Origin: QYOJ01 sp043810345
Lineage (GTDB): Bacteria; Bacteroidota; Bacteroidia; Bacteroidales; FEN-979
NCBI GenBank assembly: GCA_043810345.1
Contig: JBDROF010000001.1
Location: forward strand, 1 to 43,882
Length of the DNA: 43,882 bases
Direction of reading: 5' to 3'
Shown: piece by piece, positions 1 to 8,157 of the stretch
Layout of the letters: the number at the start of each line of letters is the position of its first letter
How positions within the stretch are numbered: position 1 is the stretch's first letter
Program-made: the position numbers and the translations under genes
The notes under the pieces: generated by a model
What the model saw: only the letters and a program-made list of their open reading frames with translations
The model's database searches: none
Told to the model about the DNA's origin: nothing

Positions 1-992
1 TGCTGGGAGTCAGTACTGATCTATGGAATGATATTCCGTATACAGAAGCATTCCAGGGAGATGCCAATCTTACACCTGCTTTCAACACACAGCAAGAGAT
101 CTACGCGACGATTCAGCAGTTGCTGACCGATGCAATCGCCAACCTTCAGATTGTTGGGAATTATGAAGCTATAGACGGAGATATGATGTACGGAGGAGAT
201 CTCGCCTCATGGGTGAAAGCGGCTTACGCATTAAAAGCCCGCTACGCCCTGCATCTGTCGAAGATCCAGCCTCAGACCGCCTACGCCGATGCATTAGCAG
301 CACTTCCAAATGGATTCGCGTCAAATGATGAAGACCTGACGTTTGTATTCGGCACCGCTGACGCCGATGCAAATCCGTTGTGGCAGTTCATGAATGAGCG
401 TGGCGATATCTCAATGAACTCTTACTTCATTGATATGTTGCTGCTCCGCCAGGATCCGCGTATCACGGTATATGCATACCCGGATGCAGCAGGTGGCTAT
501 AGTGGAAATGGCCCCGGAGGGACTAACGCTGACGCCAGCGCCCCTGGCCCCGCAGTAGCCTCTAAGAATTCACCGGTTCCGTTCATCTCATACGCCGAGT
601 GCCTCTTCATCAAAGCTGAGTGTGAATTTGTAACCCAAGCACCCATGGCCCAGGTGAAGCAGACATTAGTAGATGGACTTACTGCTTCACTGAATTCCAG
701 AGGTGTTTTCAGTCAGGAGTACATAACGGGGTATCAGGCAATGTTTCTGGATACCGTGGTTACTCCCGGAGTGCTGTTCAATGAGATCATGACTCAGAAA
801 TACATTGCCCTCTACTACCAGGCTGAGCCTTACAACGACTGGAGAAGAACCGGACTTCCTCTCATTACACCAAATGTGCCGAGTCTGGAAATCCCTAGAA
901 GATATCCCTACCCAACCGAAGAGATTTCCTACAACCCGAATACACCGGCTTACGGTAATATTTGGAACAGGGTTTGGTGGGATACACCCTAA
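1..992 (+). CDS. SusD/RagB-family outer-membrane lipoprotein, C-terminal part (5' end outside window)
   Basis: The reading frame is open from the left edge (first full codon at 3) to TAA at 990-992, about 329 residues. The first visible residues include LWNDIPYTEAFQ, typical of the SusD helical core. The C-terminal EPYNDWRRTGLP segment matches the SusD-like/RagB class. By family knowledge it is the surface lipoprotein lid of a SusC/SusD nutrient transporter that imports glycans or peptides. The signal peptide, lipobox and any SusC partner lie outside the window, so the substrate cannot be judged. A strong hairpin terminator follows the stop. Confidence 0.9.
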   Translation, partial: LGVSTDLWNDIPYTEAFQGDANLTPAFNTQQEIYATIQQLLTDAIANLQIVGNYEAIDGDMMYGGDLASWVKAAYALKARYALHLSKIQPQTAYADALAALPNGFASNDEDLTFVFGTADADANPLWQFMNERGDISMNSYFIDMLLLRQDPRITVYAYPDAAGGYSGNGPGGTNADASAPGPAVASKNSPVPFISYAECLFIKAECEFVTQAPMAQVKQTLVDGLTASLNSRGVFSQEYITGYQAMFLDTVVTPGVLFNEIMTQKYIALYYQAEPYNDWRRTGLPLITPNVPSLEIPRRYPYPTEEISYNPNTPAYGNIWNRVWWDTP

Positions 993-1007
993 CCATTTAA
1001 CCTGACC

Positions 1008-1042
1008 AAAAAACGGCCACCCTTCGGGCGGCCGTTTTTTTT
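1008..1042. terminator. Bidirectional intrinsic terminator with UUCG-type loop
   Basis: A run of six A, then CGGCC, an inner CC-TTCG-GG tetraloop stem, then GGCCG and a T run form a hairpin with A and T tails. It can therefore terminate in both directions. It sits between the convergent SusD-like gene (stop 992) and the minus-strand epimerase gene, whose stop codon at 1041-1043 lies at its edge. Confidence 0.85.
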
Positions 1043-2054
1043 ATAAACGCCCGTTCTCCCGGTTCCAGCAAATCGTCTCCTCCAGCCCTTTTTCCAGGTC
1101 GTATTCAGGTGTAAAATGAAGCTCCCTGAAGATGGACGAAGGATCGCATTGCCAGTTCATACTGCCCATGATAGCTGCTTTTTCCCGGTTGAGGAGAGGG
1201 GTCTTCCCAAAAGGACGGGAAACAGACTCCAGAACATAGGCCAGCAGATTCACAACGGGCAGCGGAATCACCATCGTGACCGTCTTTCTGCCCAGGATCC
1301 GTTTCACCAGGGCCGAAAACTCCCTGACCGAATAGTTCCGGCCATCCGAAACCACCCAGGTACGACTTGTATAACGGGATTCCAGCGCATCAAAGACCAT
1401 CCTTACCAGATCGCCGATATAGATAAAACTGATTCGCTGGCGGAAACTTCCTGCATACAATTCCAGTCCCAGGTTGATGGTCCGGTACACCTGCAGGTAG
1501 TCACGCTCCCTCGGGCCATAAACGCCGGTGGGACGAAAGATAAGATAGGGAAAGCCGGAACGGGATTCCAGAAAGCGTTCGGCTGCCAGCTTGCTTTTCC
1601 CATAAGCATCGATGGGATTGGGAAGAGTTCCATCAATTATAGGTTGCATCGAAACCGGATCTTCCGGTCCGACAGCAGCCAGTGTGCTGATAAAGAGAAA
1701 CTTATCAGGCACAAGCCTGGTAGCTTCGAGCGAAGTAACGAGATTCCTGGTTAGCCCTTTATTGATCCGGAAGAAATCTTCGGTGGTGCGTGACCTGGTT
1801 ATACCGGCATTGTGTATGATGAAATTAAACCGAACCCCAGCTGTTTTGCCTTGCAGCAGCTGCTCACTGAGTCTCTCCGGGGAAGCAAGGTCCAATTCCA
1901 GAAACCGGATACGGGGATCCGTCAGATAGCGCCGGGAGCTGGTTTTCCTGACTGCGGCATACACCTCAAACCCCCTTCGCAATCCCTCCTCCACCAGATG
2001 GCTGCCAATAAACCCACTTGCCCCGGTAATCAGTACGCTATTCGCATTTCGCAT
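1041..2054 (-). CDS. NAD(P)-dependent epimerase/dehydratase (SDR), candidate ceramide-pathway ketone reductase (CerR-like)
   Basis: Extended short-chain dehydrogenase of 337 residues. The Rossmann glycine motif GASGFIG is at residues 11-17, Ser/Thr at 123-124, and the catalytic Tyr151-x3-Lys155 lies in YGKSK. It is third in a run with serine palmitoyltransferase and a GNAT protein. In the bacterial ceramide pathway described in Caulobacter, an SDR of this class reduces the 3-keto group of the sphingoid intermediate, so that role is inferred from context; the family alone would only say nucleotide-sugar epimerase or dehydratase. The start ATG (2052-2054) lies inside a short tandem repeat that also forms the first codons, so the start is somewhat uncertain. 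Confidence 0.8.
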   Translation of the reverse strand: MRNANSVLITGASGFIGSHLVEEGLRRGFEVYAAVRKTSSRRYLTDPRIRFLELDLASPERLSEQLLQGKTAGVRFNFIIHNAGITRSRTTEDFFRINKGLTRNLVTSLEATRLVPDKFLFISTLAAVGPEDPVSMQPIIDGTLPNPIDAYGKSKLAAERFLESRSGFPYLIFRPTGVYGPRERDYLQVYRTINLGLELYAGSFRQRISFIYIGDLVRMVFDALESRYTSRTWVVSDGRNYSVREFSALVKRILGRKTVTMVIPLPVVNLLAYVLESVSRPFGKTPLLNREKAAIMGSMNWQCDPSSIFRELHFTPEYDLEKGLEETICWNRENGRL

Positions 2055-2117
2055 TTCGCTATCTCGCTATTTCGCTATCTTGCTATTTCACTATTTCGCT
2101 ACCTCGCTACCTCGCTA
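2037..2117. repeat. Octamer/heptamer tandem array between two ceramide-cluster genes
   Basis: Read on the minus strand, this is eight units of the type TAGCGARR (variants GG, AA, GA; one TAGTGAAA, one TAGCAAGA), then two 7-bp units TGCGAAA/TGCGAAT. The first TAG is the stop codon of the upstream GNAT gene. A GAAATGCG junction provides the start codon of the epimerase gene. The array fills the whole gap between the two genes. Confidence 0.9.
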
Positions 2118-3239
2118 CTTAAAATGCCTCACCCACACCCTTCGCCGCACATTCATCCTTCCCGGAAAGTTCTTCCAGATCGATAAAGCTTTTGAGTTAT
2201 CCTCCAGCTGAGGACTTGAGATAGCCTTCTTGATCCCGTAATCAATGTATGCCTTGTGCAATTCATAAAAAAAGAGGGCAGCTACTCCTTTACCATGATA
2301 ATCGGGATGCACCCCCAACAGGTACATGTCGATGATCTCGTTTTTCCGGATTGCCCTGAGCAGATGGTACCAGCCAAACGGGAACAAACGGCCATTGGAT
2401 TTCTGGAGTGCATAGGTAAGATTTGGCAGGGAGATGCCAAACCCGACAATGTCGTCGTTCTGATCCACCACAAAGGAGATGAACTCAGGCCGAATGAAAT
2501 CAAAATACTGCCTGGTATAGGCCTCCATCTGCTCTTCTGTCAGGGCTACAAATCCGTAAAGTTCATCATACGCCACATTGAGCATCCGGAACATCTTCCG
2601 GGCGTAAGGAAGTAACTTTTTCTTTTTCTTGGTCTTGACCAGCCGCACGTTGTAACGTTGCTCAACAAGAGACTTTGTTTTTTCAAATTTTTCAGGGATT
2701 TGCAGGATATCAAATTCATACTGGACCCAATCAGCAGCCCGGATAAAGCCCATCTGTTCCAGGTGCACGGGATAATAGGAGTGGTTATAGATGGAGGTCA
2801 TGATGGCCAATTGATCAAATCCTTCAATCAGCATCCCTTCGTTGTCCATATCTGAAAATCCAAGCGGACCGTGGATGCCGGTCATTCCCTTCGCCTTTCC
2901 CCATTCAGCGACAACCCCAATGAGGGCATGGGAGACCTCCGGATCGTCTACGAAATCAATCCAGCCGAAACGCACCAGATTCTCCTGCCAGCGTTCGTTC
3001 GCCTTATGATTGATCAGCCCTGCGATCCGTCCTGCCGGCTTGTGATCCCGGTAAGCGATCCAGTATTCAGCCTCGCAATGGGCAAATGCAGGATTTTTAC
3101 CCTTGCACAGGGTTCGGATCTCATCCATCCTCAAAGGCGGACACCAGTAAGGATTCCCCTTGTATAACCTGAACTGAAAATCGATGAATTGTTTCAGATC
3201 ACGATGGGTATTAACCTTTTTTAACTCAAGTGCCATCAT
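2115..3239 (-). CDS. GNAT-superfamily acyltransferase, candidate bacterial ceramide synthase
   Basis: Protein of 374 residues with a GNAT acyl-CoA binding signature near the C-terminus (HPDYHGKGVAAL, corresponding to Q/RxxGxG). It is much longer than a minimal GNAT domain, which fits a two-lobe acyltransferase. It lies 14 bp downstream of serine palmitoyltransferase in the same direction. In the pathway worked out in Caulobacter, a GNAT-like protein (bCerS) N-acylates the sphingoid product of SPT; I infer the same job from order and family, not from a catalytic signature. Alternative: acetyltransferase of unknown substrate. The stop TAG is the first triplet of the octamer array. Two ATGs start the frame and either could be used. 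Confidence 0.75.
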   Translation of the reverse strand: MMALELKKVNTHRDLKQFIDFQFRLYKGNPYWCPPLRMDEIRTLCKGKNPAFAHCEAEYWIAYRDHKPAGRIAGLINHKANERWQENLVRFGWIDFVDDPEVSHALIGVVAEWGKAKGMTGIHGPLGFSDMDNEGMLIEGFDQLAIMTSIYNHSYYPVHLEQMGFIRAADWVQYEFDILQIPEKFEKTKSLVEQRYNVRLVKTKKKKKLLPYARKMFRMLNVAYDELYGFVALTEEQMEAYTRQYFDFIRPEFISFVVDQNDDIVGFGISLPNLTYALQKSNGRLFPFGWYHLLRAIRKNEIIDMYLLGVHPDYHGKGVAALFFYELHKAYIDYGIKKAISSPQLEDNSKALSIWKNFPGRMNVRRRVWVRHFK

Positions 3240-3253
3240 GGATTAACTTAATG

Positions 3254-4441
3254 TTATGGAATGATCCCGAGTTTTTTCCCGAGTCGCTGGAAGGAGTCCA
3301 GGGCCGAGTCGAGCTGCTCCATCGTATGAGTGGCCATCAGGGAGAATCGGATCAGGGCCGCGTCCTTGCTAACAGCAGGTGCTATCACCGGATTGACAAA
3401 GATTCCCTCATCCAGCAGCATCCGTGTCAGCATCAGTGTTTTCATGGTGTCTCTCACATAGATCGGGATGATGGGAGTCACTGTATGACCAATATCAAAT
3501 CCACGATTTTTAAACTGATCGATGGCATAGTGAGTGAGGGACCAGAGCTTCCTGATCCGTTCAGGTTCCTGCCGGATGACCTCCAGTGCAGCCATCACGG
3601 CCGCTGCCGATGCCGGTGTGATACTGGCAGAAAAGATCAGGGATCGGGAATGGTGCTTGATGTAATTGATGGTATCCTGATCACTGGCGATGAATCCTCC
3701 GATGGAAGCCAGGGACTTGGAGAAGGTGCCCATGATCAGATCCACCCGGTCTGTAAGTCCGAAATGTGATGCAGTCCCCTCCCCATGTTTACCCAACACC
3801 CCGATTGAATGGGCATCATCAACCATGACCGTGGCATCGTATTTTTCAGCCAGCCGGATGATCTCCGGAAGATCTGCGATGTCCCCATCCATACTGAATA
3901 CTCCATCCACCACAATGAGTTTAATCCGTCCGGGTTTGCATTGCTTCAAACCCCTTTCCAGGGACGCCATATTGTTGTGCTTAAACTTTAGGACCTTTGC
4001 AAAAGAGAGCCGGCAAGCTTCAATGATGGAGGCATGGTTCAGTTCGTCGATGAGAATATAATCATTCCTCGATGTAACGGTAGGGATCACACCGATATTC
4101 ACCTGGAAGCCGGTGCTATATACCAAGGATGATTCTTTCCCGACAAATTCGGCCAGTTTTTTTTCCAGTTCGATATGGATGTCGAGAGTACCGTTCAGGA
4201 ACCTGGAGCCGGCACACCCTGTACCGTACTTTTCAGTGGCCGCCATTGATGCAGCCTTGATCCGGGGATGGGTGGTCAGTCCCAGATAGCTGTTGGACCC
4301 GAACATGAGAATTTGTCTCCCGTTCATCGATACCACGGTCTCCTGCTCTGAATTGATGACCCTGAAGAAGGGGTAGAGCCCCATCTTTTCAACCTTCTGT
4401 GGCTCAGTATATTGAGATGTCTTTCGTTGTAAAGGCCTCAT
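3254..4441 (-). CDS. spt: Serine palmitoyltransferase (alpha-oxoamine synthase family)
   Basis: PLP enzyme of 395 residues. It condenses L-serine with a long-chain acyl-CoA to 3-ketosphinganine, the first step of sphingolipid synthesis. Visible motifs are His136 in ELNHASI (cofactor stacking), the VDDAHS motif near 207-212, and the PLP-binding Lys242 in GTFSKSLASIGG. The FSKS-LASIGG form is typical of Sphingobacterium-type SPT; KBL and AONS relatives usually carry TLGKA. The length matches bacterial SPT (about 400). It is followed by the GNAT and SDR genes with short gaps and lies 53 bp downstream of iorB. No clear promoter element is visible in that gap, so cotranscription with iorAB is possible. 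KBL or BioF function is the less likely alternative. Confidence 0.88.
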   Translation of the reverse strand: MRPLQRKTSQYTEPQKVEKMGLYPFFRVINSEQETVVSMNGRQILMFGSNSYLGLTTHPRIKAASMAATEKYGTGCAGSRFLNGTLDIHIELEKKLAEFVGKESSLVYSTGFQVNIGVIPTVTSRNDYILIDELNHASIIEACRLSFAKVLKFKHNNMASLERGLKQCKPGRIKLIVVDGVFSMDGDIADLPEIIRLAEKYDATVMVDDAHSIGVLGKHGEGTASHFGLTDRVDLIMGTFSKSLASIGGFIASDQDTINYIKHHSRSLIFSASITPASAAAVMAALEVIRQEPERIRKLWSLTHYAIDQFKNRGFDIGHTVTPIIPIYVRDTMKTLMLTRMLLDEGIFVNPVIAPAVSKDAALIRFSLMATHTMEQLDSALDSFQRLGKKLGIIP

Positions 4442-4494
4442 AGAAGAGAGATTAAGATCTGTAGAATTGGATAGGTAATAAACAGAATTTCAGT

Positions 4495-5082
4495 CTAATT
4501 GAGATAATGGAGGTCAGCAAATTCTTTCCCCGAATTCAACGCACGCAGGTTCAGATCAACCACCTGTTCTCCTTTATTATCGAAGATCACACGGATGGCA
4601 TGTTCCAGAAGTTCGAACTTCATCCCCAAAAACGGGGCGGCCGCTCCAAGAATCACAATGTTGGCAGCTTTCACCGATCCTGCCTCCCTGGCCATCGTAT
4701 CTGCATCCAGTAGGAGGTGTTGAGGAATCGCCCGAACAGCATCCAATACCTCTTCGATGTCAGGATAGTTCGGAATATTTGCAAACGGTTTTGCACTGGA
4801 AACCAGCCATCCCTGCTTCGAAAGATAAGGTATGTAACGAAGGGATTCCAGTGGCTCAACAGCAATGATCAGGTCGGCTTTCCCTAACGGGATCAGGTCA
4901 GAGGCAATCTCCTCATGAGAGATCCGCAGGTTCGACATCACATCCCCACCGCGCTGGCTCATTCCATGAACCTCAGACTGCTTCAGGAACATTCCCTGTT
5001 CCAGAGCAGCATGACCGATCACAGCGGCAATAGAGAGAATCCCTTGCCCACCAACCCCGGCTAATATGATATCTTTTTTCAT
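4495..5082 (-). CDS. iorB: Indolepyruvate oxidoreductase subunit beta
   Basis: Gamma-type 2-oxoacid:ferredoxin oxidoreductase subunit of 195 residues. The GVGGQG motif is at residues 9-14, followed by the SEVHGMSQRGG segment typical of IorB. Together with IorA it decarboxylates aryl pyruvates (indolepyruvate, phenylpyruvate) to aryl-acetyl-CoA and reduces ferredoxin. Its start overlaps the iorA stop by 4 bp (ATGA), indicating translational coupling. An anaerobic lifestyle is suggested by this enzyme class. Confidence 0.93.
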   Translation of the reverse strand: MKKDIILAGVGGQGILSIAAVIGHAALEQGMFLKQSEVHGMSQRGGDVMSNLRISHEEIASDLIPLGKADLIIAVEPLESLRYIPYLSKQGWLVSSAKPFANIPNYPDIEEVLDAVRAIPQHLLLDADTMAREAGSVKAANIVILGAAAPFLGMKFELLEHAIRVIFDNKGEQVVDLNLRALNSGKEFADLHYLN

Positions 5083-6698
5083 GGAGTTGCGGGTTGTTTG
5101 TTCCTGAGCTTCTCTCTCTTTCGCTTATCGATGGTCACAATGCACTCCCGGCGGGGAATGATCACCGAAACGCCATGATAATCCAGCTCTTCTTCCAGGA
5201 TCTGGACAAACTCATCATGATACCTCTTCAGAGGCCGAATCACACGGATGTGATCCTCTTCTACCCCCAACCCTTTACAGATATCTTCAATCCTTCCCAT
5301 CGCAGCCGACTCCTGTCCACCGGTCATTGCCGTGGTGGCGTTGTCGAGGATCAGCACCGTGATGGGGGACTTTTCACATACCGCATCCAGTAATCCGGTC
5401 ATGCCGGAATGGGTAAAGGTGGAGTCGCCGATTACAGCTACTGCCGGGACCATTCCTGCATCCGCAGCTCCTTTGGCCATGGTGATGGAGGCCCCCATAT
5501 CTACGCAGGAGTTGATGGCCTCGTATGGATGTAACGCTCCGAGGGTATAACATCCGATATCGGAAAAGACACGGCCTTTGGGGAGGATCGACAGGGCCTC
5601 GTTGAGCGCATTGTAGGAGTCGATGTGCGGACAACCGGAACACAGCATAGGAGGTCGGCCAACCACCAAATCAGGAATCGGGAATCCAATGGTGTCATCC
5701 AACCCAAGAGCCACAGCCACAATGTTGGGATTGAGCTCGCCATCGCGGGGGATGGTGCCATCGAGCCGGCCTTTCACCTTCAAACCGCGACCCAGATAGC
5801 CTTTCAGCAACTCTTCCACCATCGGGTAACCATCTTCCACTACCAGGAGTTTTTCACACTCATCGGCCATCTTTTCTATCATTGTCCTTGGCAGGGGATA
5901 CTGACCTATTTTCAGAACAGGGTAAGGGATGTTGCCTTCCGGATAGTTCTCCAACAGGTAGTTATAGGCCAGGCCGCACACCAGGATGCCCATGGATTTA
6001 TCGGGAGCGTCGCTGTATCTGTTGAAAGGCGACCGTTCTGATTCTTCGGTGAAACGCGGATAATCGCTTAACAACCGTTTGTACCGTTTCCGGGCAATAC
6101 TGGGAAGGAGAACAAATTGGTGGAGATCCGAAGGAAGATGTCTCTTATTCTGTGTCCGTACCTCTGTTCTGGCCACACCCGCACGTGAATGAGCCAAGCG
6201 GGTGGTGATGCGTAAAAGTACCGGAATGAAGTATTTCTCTGATAGGTCAAACCCATAATGAACCATGTCGTAAGCCTCCTGCTGGTTGGAGGGTTCCAGG
6301 ATCGGCATCATGGCAAATTTTCCAAAAAAACGGGAATCCTGCTCATTCTGGGAAGAGTGCATGGAAGGGTCGTCAGCAGAAACCACAACCAGGCCACCGT
6401 TGGCGCCTGTGATGGCCGAATTGATAAAGGGATCCGCAGCTACATTCAAACCCACATGTTTCATGCATACCATCGCCCTTTTTCCGGCGTACGACATCCC
6501 CAAAGCTGCTTCCATGGCCGTCTTTTCATTTGCTGACCATCGGGAATGGATTCCCTTCTCCTGGGCGTACTTCGAATTTTGAACAAATTCGGTGATTTCA
6601 GTAGAAGGAGTTCCAGGGTAAGCATAGATCCCCGATAGGCCTGCATCGAGTGCTCCCTGGGCGATTGCTTCATCTCCCAGCAACAATAGTTTCTGCAT
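5079..6698 (-). CDS. iorA: Indolepyruvate oxidoreductase subunit alpha, short form without ferredoxin domain
   Basis: Protein of 539 residues. The N-terminal pyrimidine-binding domain contains AYPGTPSTEI near residues 26-35. A CSGCPH motif precedes the TPP-diphosphate binding domain with IGDSTF...LDN near 420-450. The protein ends at about residue 539 without the CxxCxxCxxxCP ferredoxin-like cluster motifs that extend archaeal IorA to about 640 residues. Electrons would then have to leave through another carrier, or iron-sulfur centres are supplied elsewhere. It overlaps iorB by 4 bp. Transcription probably starts in the divergent region 6699-6816. Confidence 0.93.
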   Translation of the reverse strand: MQKLLLLGDEAIAQGALDAGLSGIYAYPGTPSTEITEFVQNSKYAQEKGIHSRWSANEKTAMEAALGMSYAGKRAMVCMKHVGLNVAADPFINSAITGANGGLVVVSADDPSMHSSQNEQDSRFFGKFAMMPILEPSNQQEAYDMVHYGFDLSEKYFIPVLLRITTRLAHSRAGVARTEVRTQNKRHLPSDLHQFVLLPSIARKRYKRLLSDYPRFTEESERSPFNRYSDAPDKSMGILVCGLAYNYLLENYPEGNIPYPVLKIGQYPLPRTMIEKMADECEKLLVVEDGYPMVEELLKGYLGRGLKVKGRLDGTIPRDGELNPNIVAVALGLDDTIGFPIPDLVVGRPPMLCSGCPHIDSYNALNEALSILPKGRVFSDIGCYTLGALHPYEAINSCVDMGASITMAKGAADAGMVPAVAVIGDSTFTHSGMTGLLDAVCEKSPITVLILDNATTAMTGGQESAAMGRIEDICKGLGVEEDHIRVIRPLKRYHDEFVQILEEELDYHGVSVIIPRRECIVTIDKRKREKLRNKQPATP

Positions 6699-6757
6699 AA
6701 AAAATAGTCTTGGAAATGCCAGACAAACCTACGTAGAATTTGGAAATTACACAACTG

Positions 6758-6788
6758 TTGCTGAAATTTTACGCTTTTTGTATCTTTG
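6758..6788 (+). promoter_or_regulatory. Bacteroidota-type promoter for the cbpA-like gene
   Basis: TTG at 6758-6760, a 20-bp spacer, and TATCTTTG at 6781-6788 match the Bacteroidota sigma-ABfr consensus (TTG, N19-21, TAnnTTTG). The expected start site is near 6795, about 20 nt before the ATG at 6817. Confidence 0.75.
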
Positions 6789-6816
6789 AAACCACTGATA
6801 TTTTGTTACATCCCAC

Positions 6817-7752
6817 ATGGAATACAAAGACTATTACAAAATACTCGGAATCTCTAAAACAGCTTCTCAGGATGAGATCAAAAAGAGCTACCGGAAACTG
6901 GCCCTGAAATACCATCCTGATAAAAACCAGGGGAATAAAATGTCAGAAGAGCGGTTTAAGGAGATCGGGGAGGCCTACGAAGTGCTGAAGGATCCGGAGA
7001 AGCGGAAGAAATACGATAAACTTGGCGTCAACTGGAAACACTATGAACACGCCGGTGCGGACGGCGGTTTTGACTATGCCGAGTGGGCCCGGCAGCAGGG
7101 AGGCAGAAGGCAACATTCGCAACGACAAGCGGCATACAACTTTGAGGGAGGCGATTTCTCTGATTTCTTCAATACCTTCTTTGGCGGAGGATTTGGTGGT
7201 GGAACAACCTATACCGAAGCCCGGGATTTTCCCCGGAAAGGACAGGATTACCAGGCTGATCTCTCTATCACCCTGGCTGATGCTTACCATGGGACGGAAG
7301 CTATGTTATCGCTGGACGGAGAAACGATCAAAGCTGCCATTCCTTCCGGTGTACGCGACGGCCAGATCTTGCGGATCAGGGGAAAAGGCGGAAGAGGGTT
7401 TGGGGGACAGGAAAGGGGGCATCTTTATATGAAAGTGAACATCAAACCCGATTCCACATTTGAACGGAAAGGAGACAACCTTCACTGTGATATCCAAATC
7501 CCGCTCTATACGGCTGTATTGGGAGGGAAAACAACAGTTGCAACACTCAAAGGAGCGGTTCAGATCAATATACCCAGAGAGAGTCCGAACGGGAAGGTGG
7601 TGCGGTTGAAAGGGCTAGGTATGCCTCTGTTTGGAAAGAAAAAGGAGTTCGGGGATCTCTATGCCAGAATTGTCATTGATATCCCGCAGCATTTAAATGA
7701 AGAGGAGCGCTCGCTCTTTCAAAAACTGGCTAATTTAAGACATGCATCATGA
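6817..7752 (+). CDS. cbpA: CbpA/DnaJ-type J-domain co-chaperone without zinc finger
   Basis: Protein of 311 residues. The J domain covers residues 1-70 with the HPD motif at 33-35, which stimulates the DnaK ATPase. A Gly/Phe-rich linker (GGGFGGG near residues 120-130) is followed by the two beta-rich substrate-binding C-terminal domains. The CxxCxGxG zinc repeats of canonical DnaJ are absent, so this is the CbpA (type II) form. It has a good promoter just upstream and overlaps the next gene by 4 bp (ATGA). Confidence 0.92.
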   Translation: MEYKDYYKILGISKTASQDEIKKSYRKLALKYHPDKNQGNKMSEERFKEIGEAYEVLKDPEKRKKYDKLGVNWKHYEHAGADGGFDYAEWARQQGGRRQHSQRQAAYNFEGGDFSDFFNTFFGGGFGGGTTYTEARDFPRKGQDYQADLSITLADAYHGTEAMLSLDGETIKAAIPSGVRDGQILRIRGKGGRGFGGQERGHLYMKVNIKPDSTFERKGDNLHCDIQIPLYTAVLGGKTTVATLKGAVQINIPRESPNGKVVRLKGLGMPLFGKKKEFGDLYARIVIDIPQHLNEEERSLFQKLANLRHAS

Positions 7753-8099
7753 CATCCTGTAACAACCTGATACCCTATGAGCTGGATCAACCTCCCCGTG
7801 TGATCCTGGAGTTCGTTGAAGCGGTGGATTCCTGCGATCTCAGATACCTCTCGTGCGACCTGCTGGAGAGGTTGATGATGGAGGATGAACACCTCCTGGA
7901 TGATGCCATTGAACGGGCCATCAATGCATGCATTGCGCTCTCCATCCCTTCACGGAAACACTTCCGTCGGATCTTCATCATCAAACAAAACGGGATCCAC
8001 CGGGGCTGGAGGTTATCTGCATTCGGCTGTTACCTGACGGTGGTGAATGAAGACCCGTCACATCCCATGGTGGCTCAATTTCAGACATTCCTTTTTTAG
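7749..8099 (+). CDS. Hypothetical protein translationally coupled to cbpA-like gene
   Basis: Protein of 116 residues, not recognised. The N-terminal half is acidic and probably helical, and it ends with a Trp/Phe-rich segment (GWRLSAFGCYLTVVNED). It has no signal peptide or membrane segment. Its start codon overlaps the chaperone stop (ATGA), so the two are probably made together. In other bacteria the gene after cbpA is often cbpM, a MerR-like modulator of about 100 residues; I see no MerR helix-turn-helix here, so CbpM identity is not supported. It may be an unrelated partner or client. Confidence 0.7.
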   Translation: MTSCNNLIPYELDQPPRVILEFVEAVDSCDLRYLSCDLLERLMMEDEHLLDDAIERAINACIALSIPSRKHFRRIFIIKQNGIHRGWRLSAFGCYLTVVNEDPSHPMVAQFQTFLF

Positions 8100-8114
8100 C
8101 TGAATCATTTTTTC

Positions 8115-8122
8115 TATTTTTG
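8115..8122 (+). promoter_or_regulatory. Promoter -7 element upstream of TonB-dependent receptor
   Basis: TATTTTTG at 8115-8122 matches TAnnTTTG, 35 bp before the ATG at 8158. No clear TTG is seen at the -33 position. It lies just past the preceding stop (8097-8099), so the receptor probably has its own transcript. Confidence 0.6.
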
Positions 8123-8157
8123 CGCCTGCTAACCAATCATGACCTTACACGCTCACT

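Noticed and set aside
1116..1754. 212-residue plus-strand ORF
   Set aside because: Antisense to the SDR gene, which has a complete Rossmann motif and catalytic Tyr-Lys.
2037..2117. CRISPR array
   Set aside because: Units are 7-8 bp, directly adjacent and without spacers.
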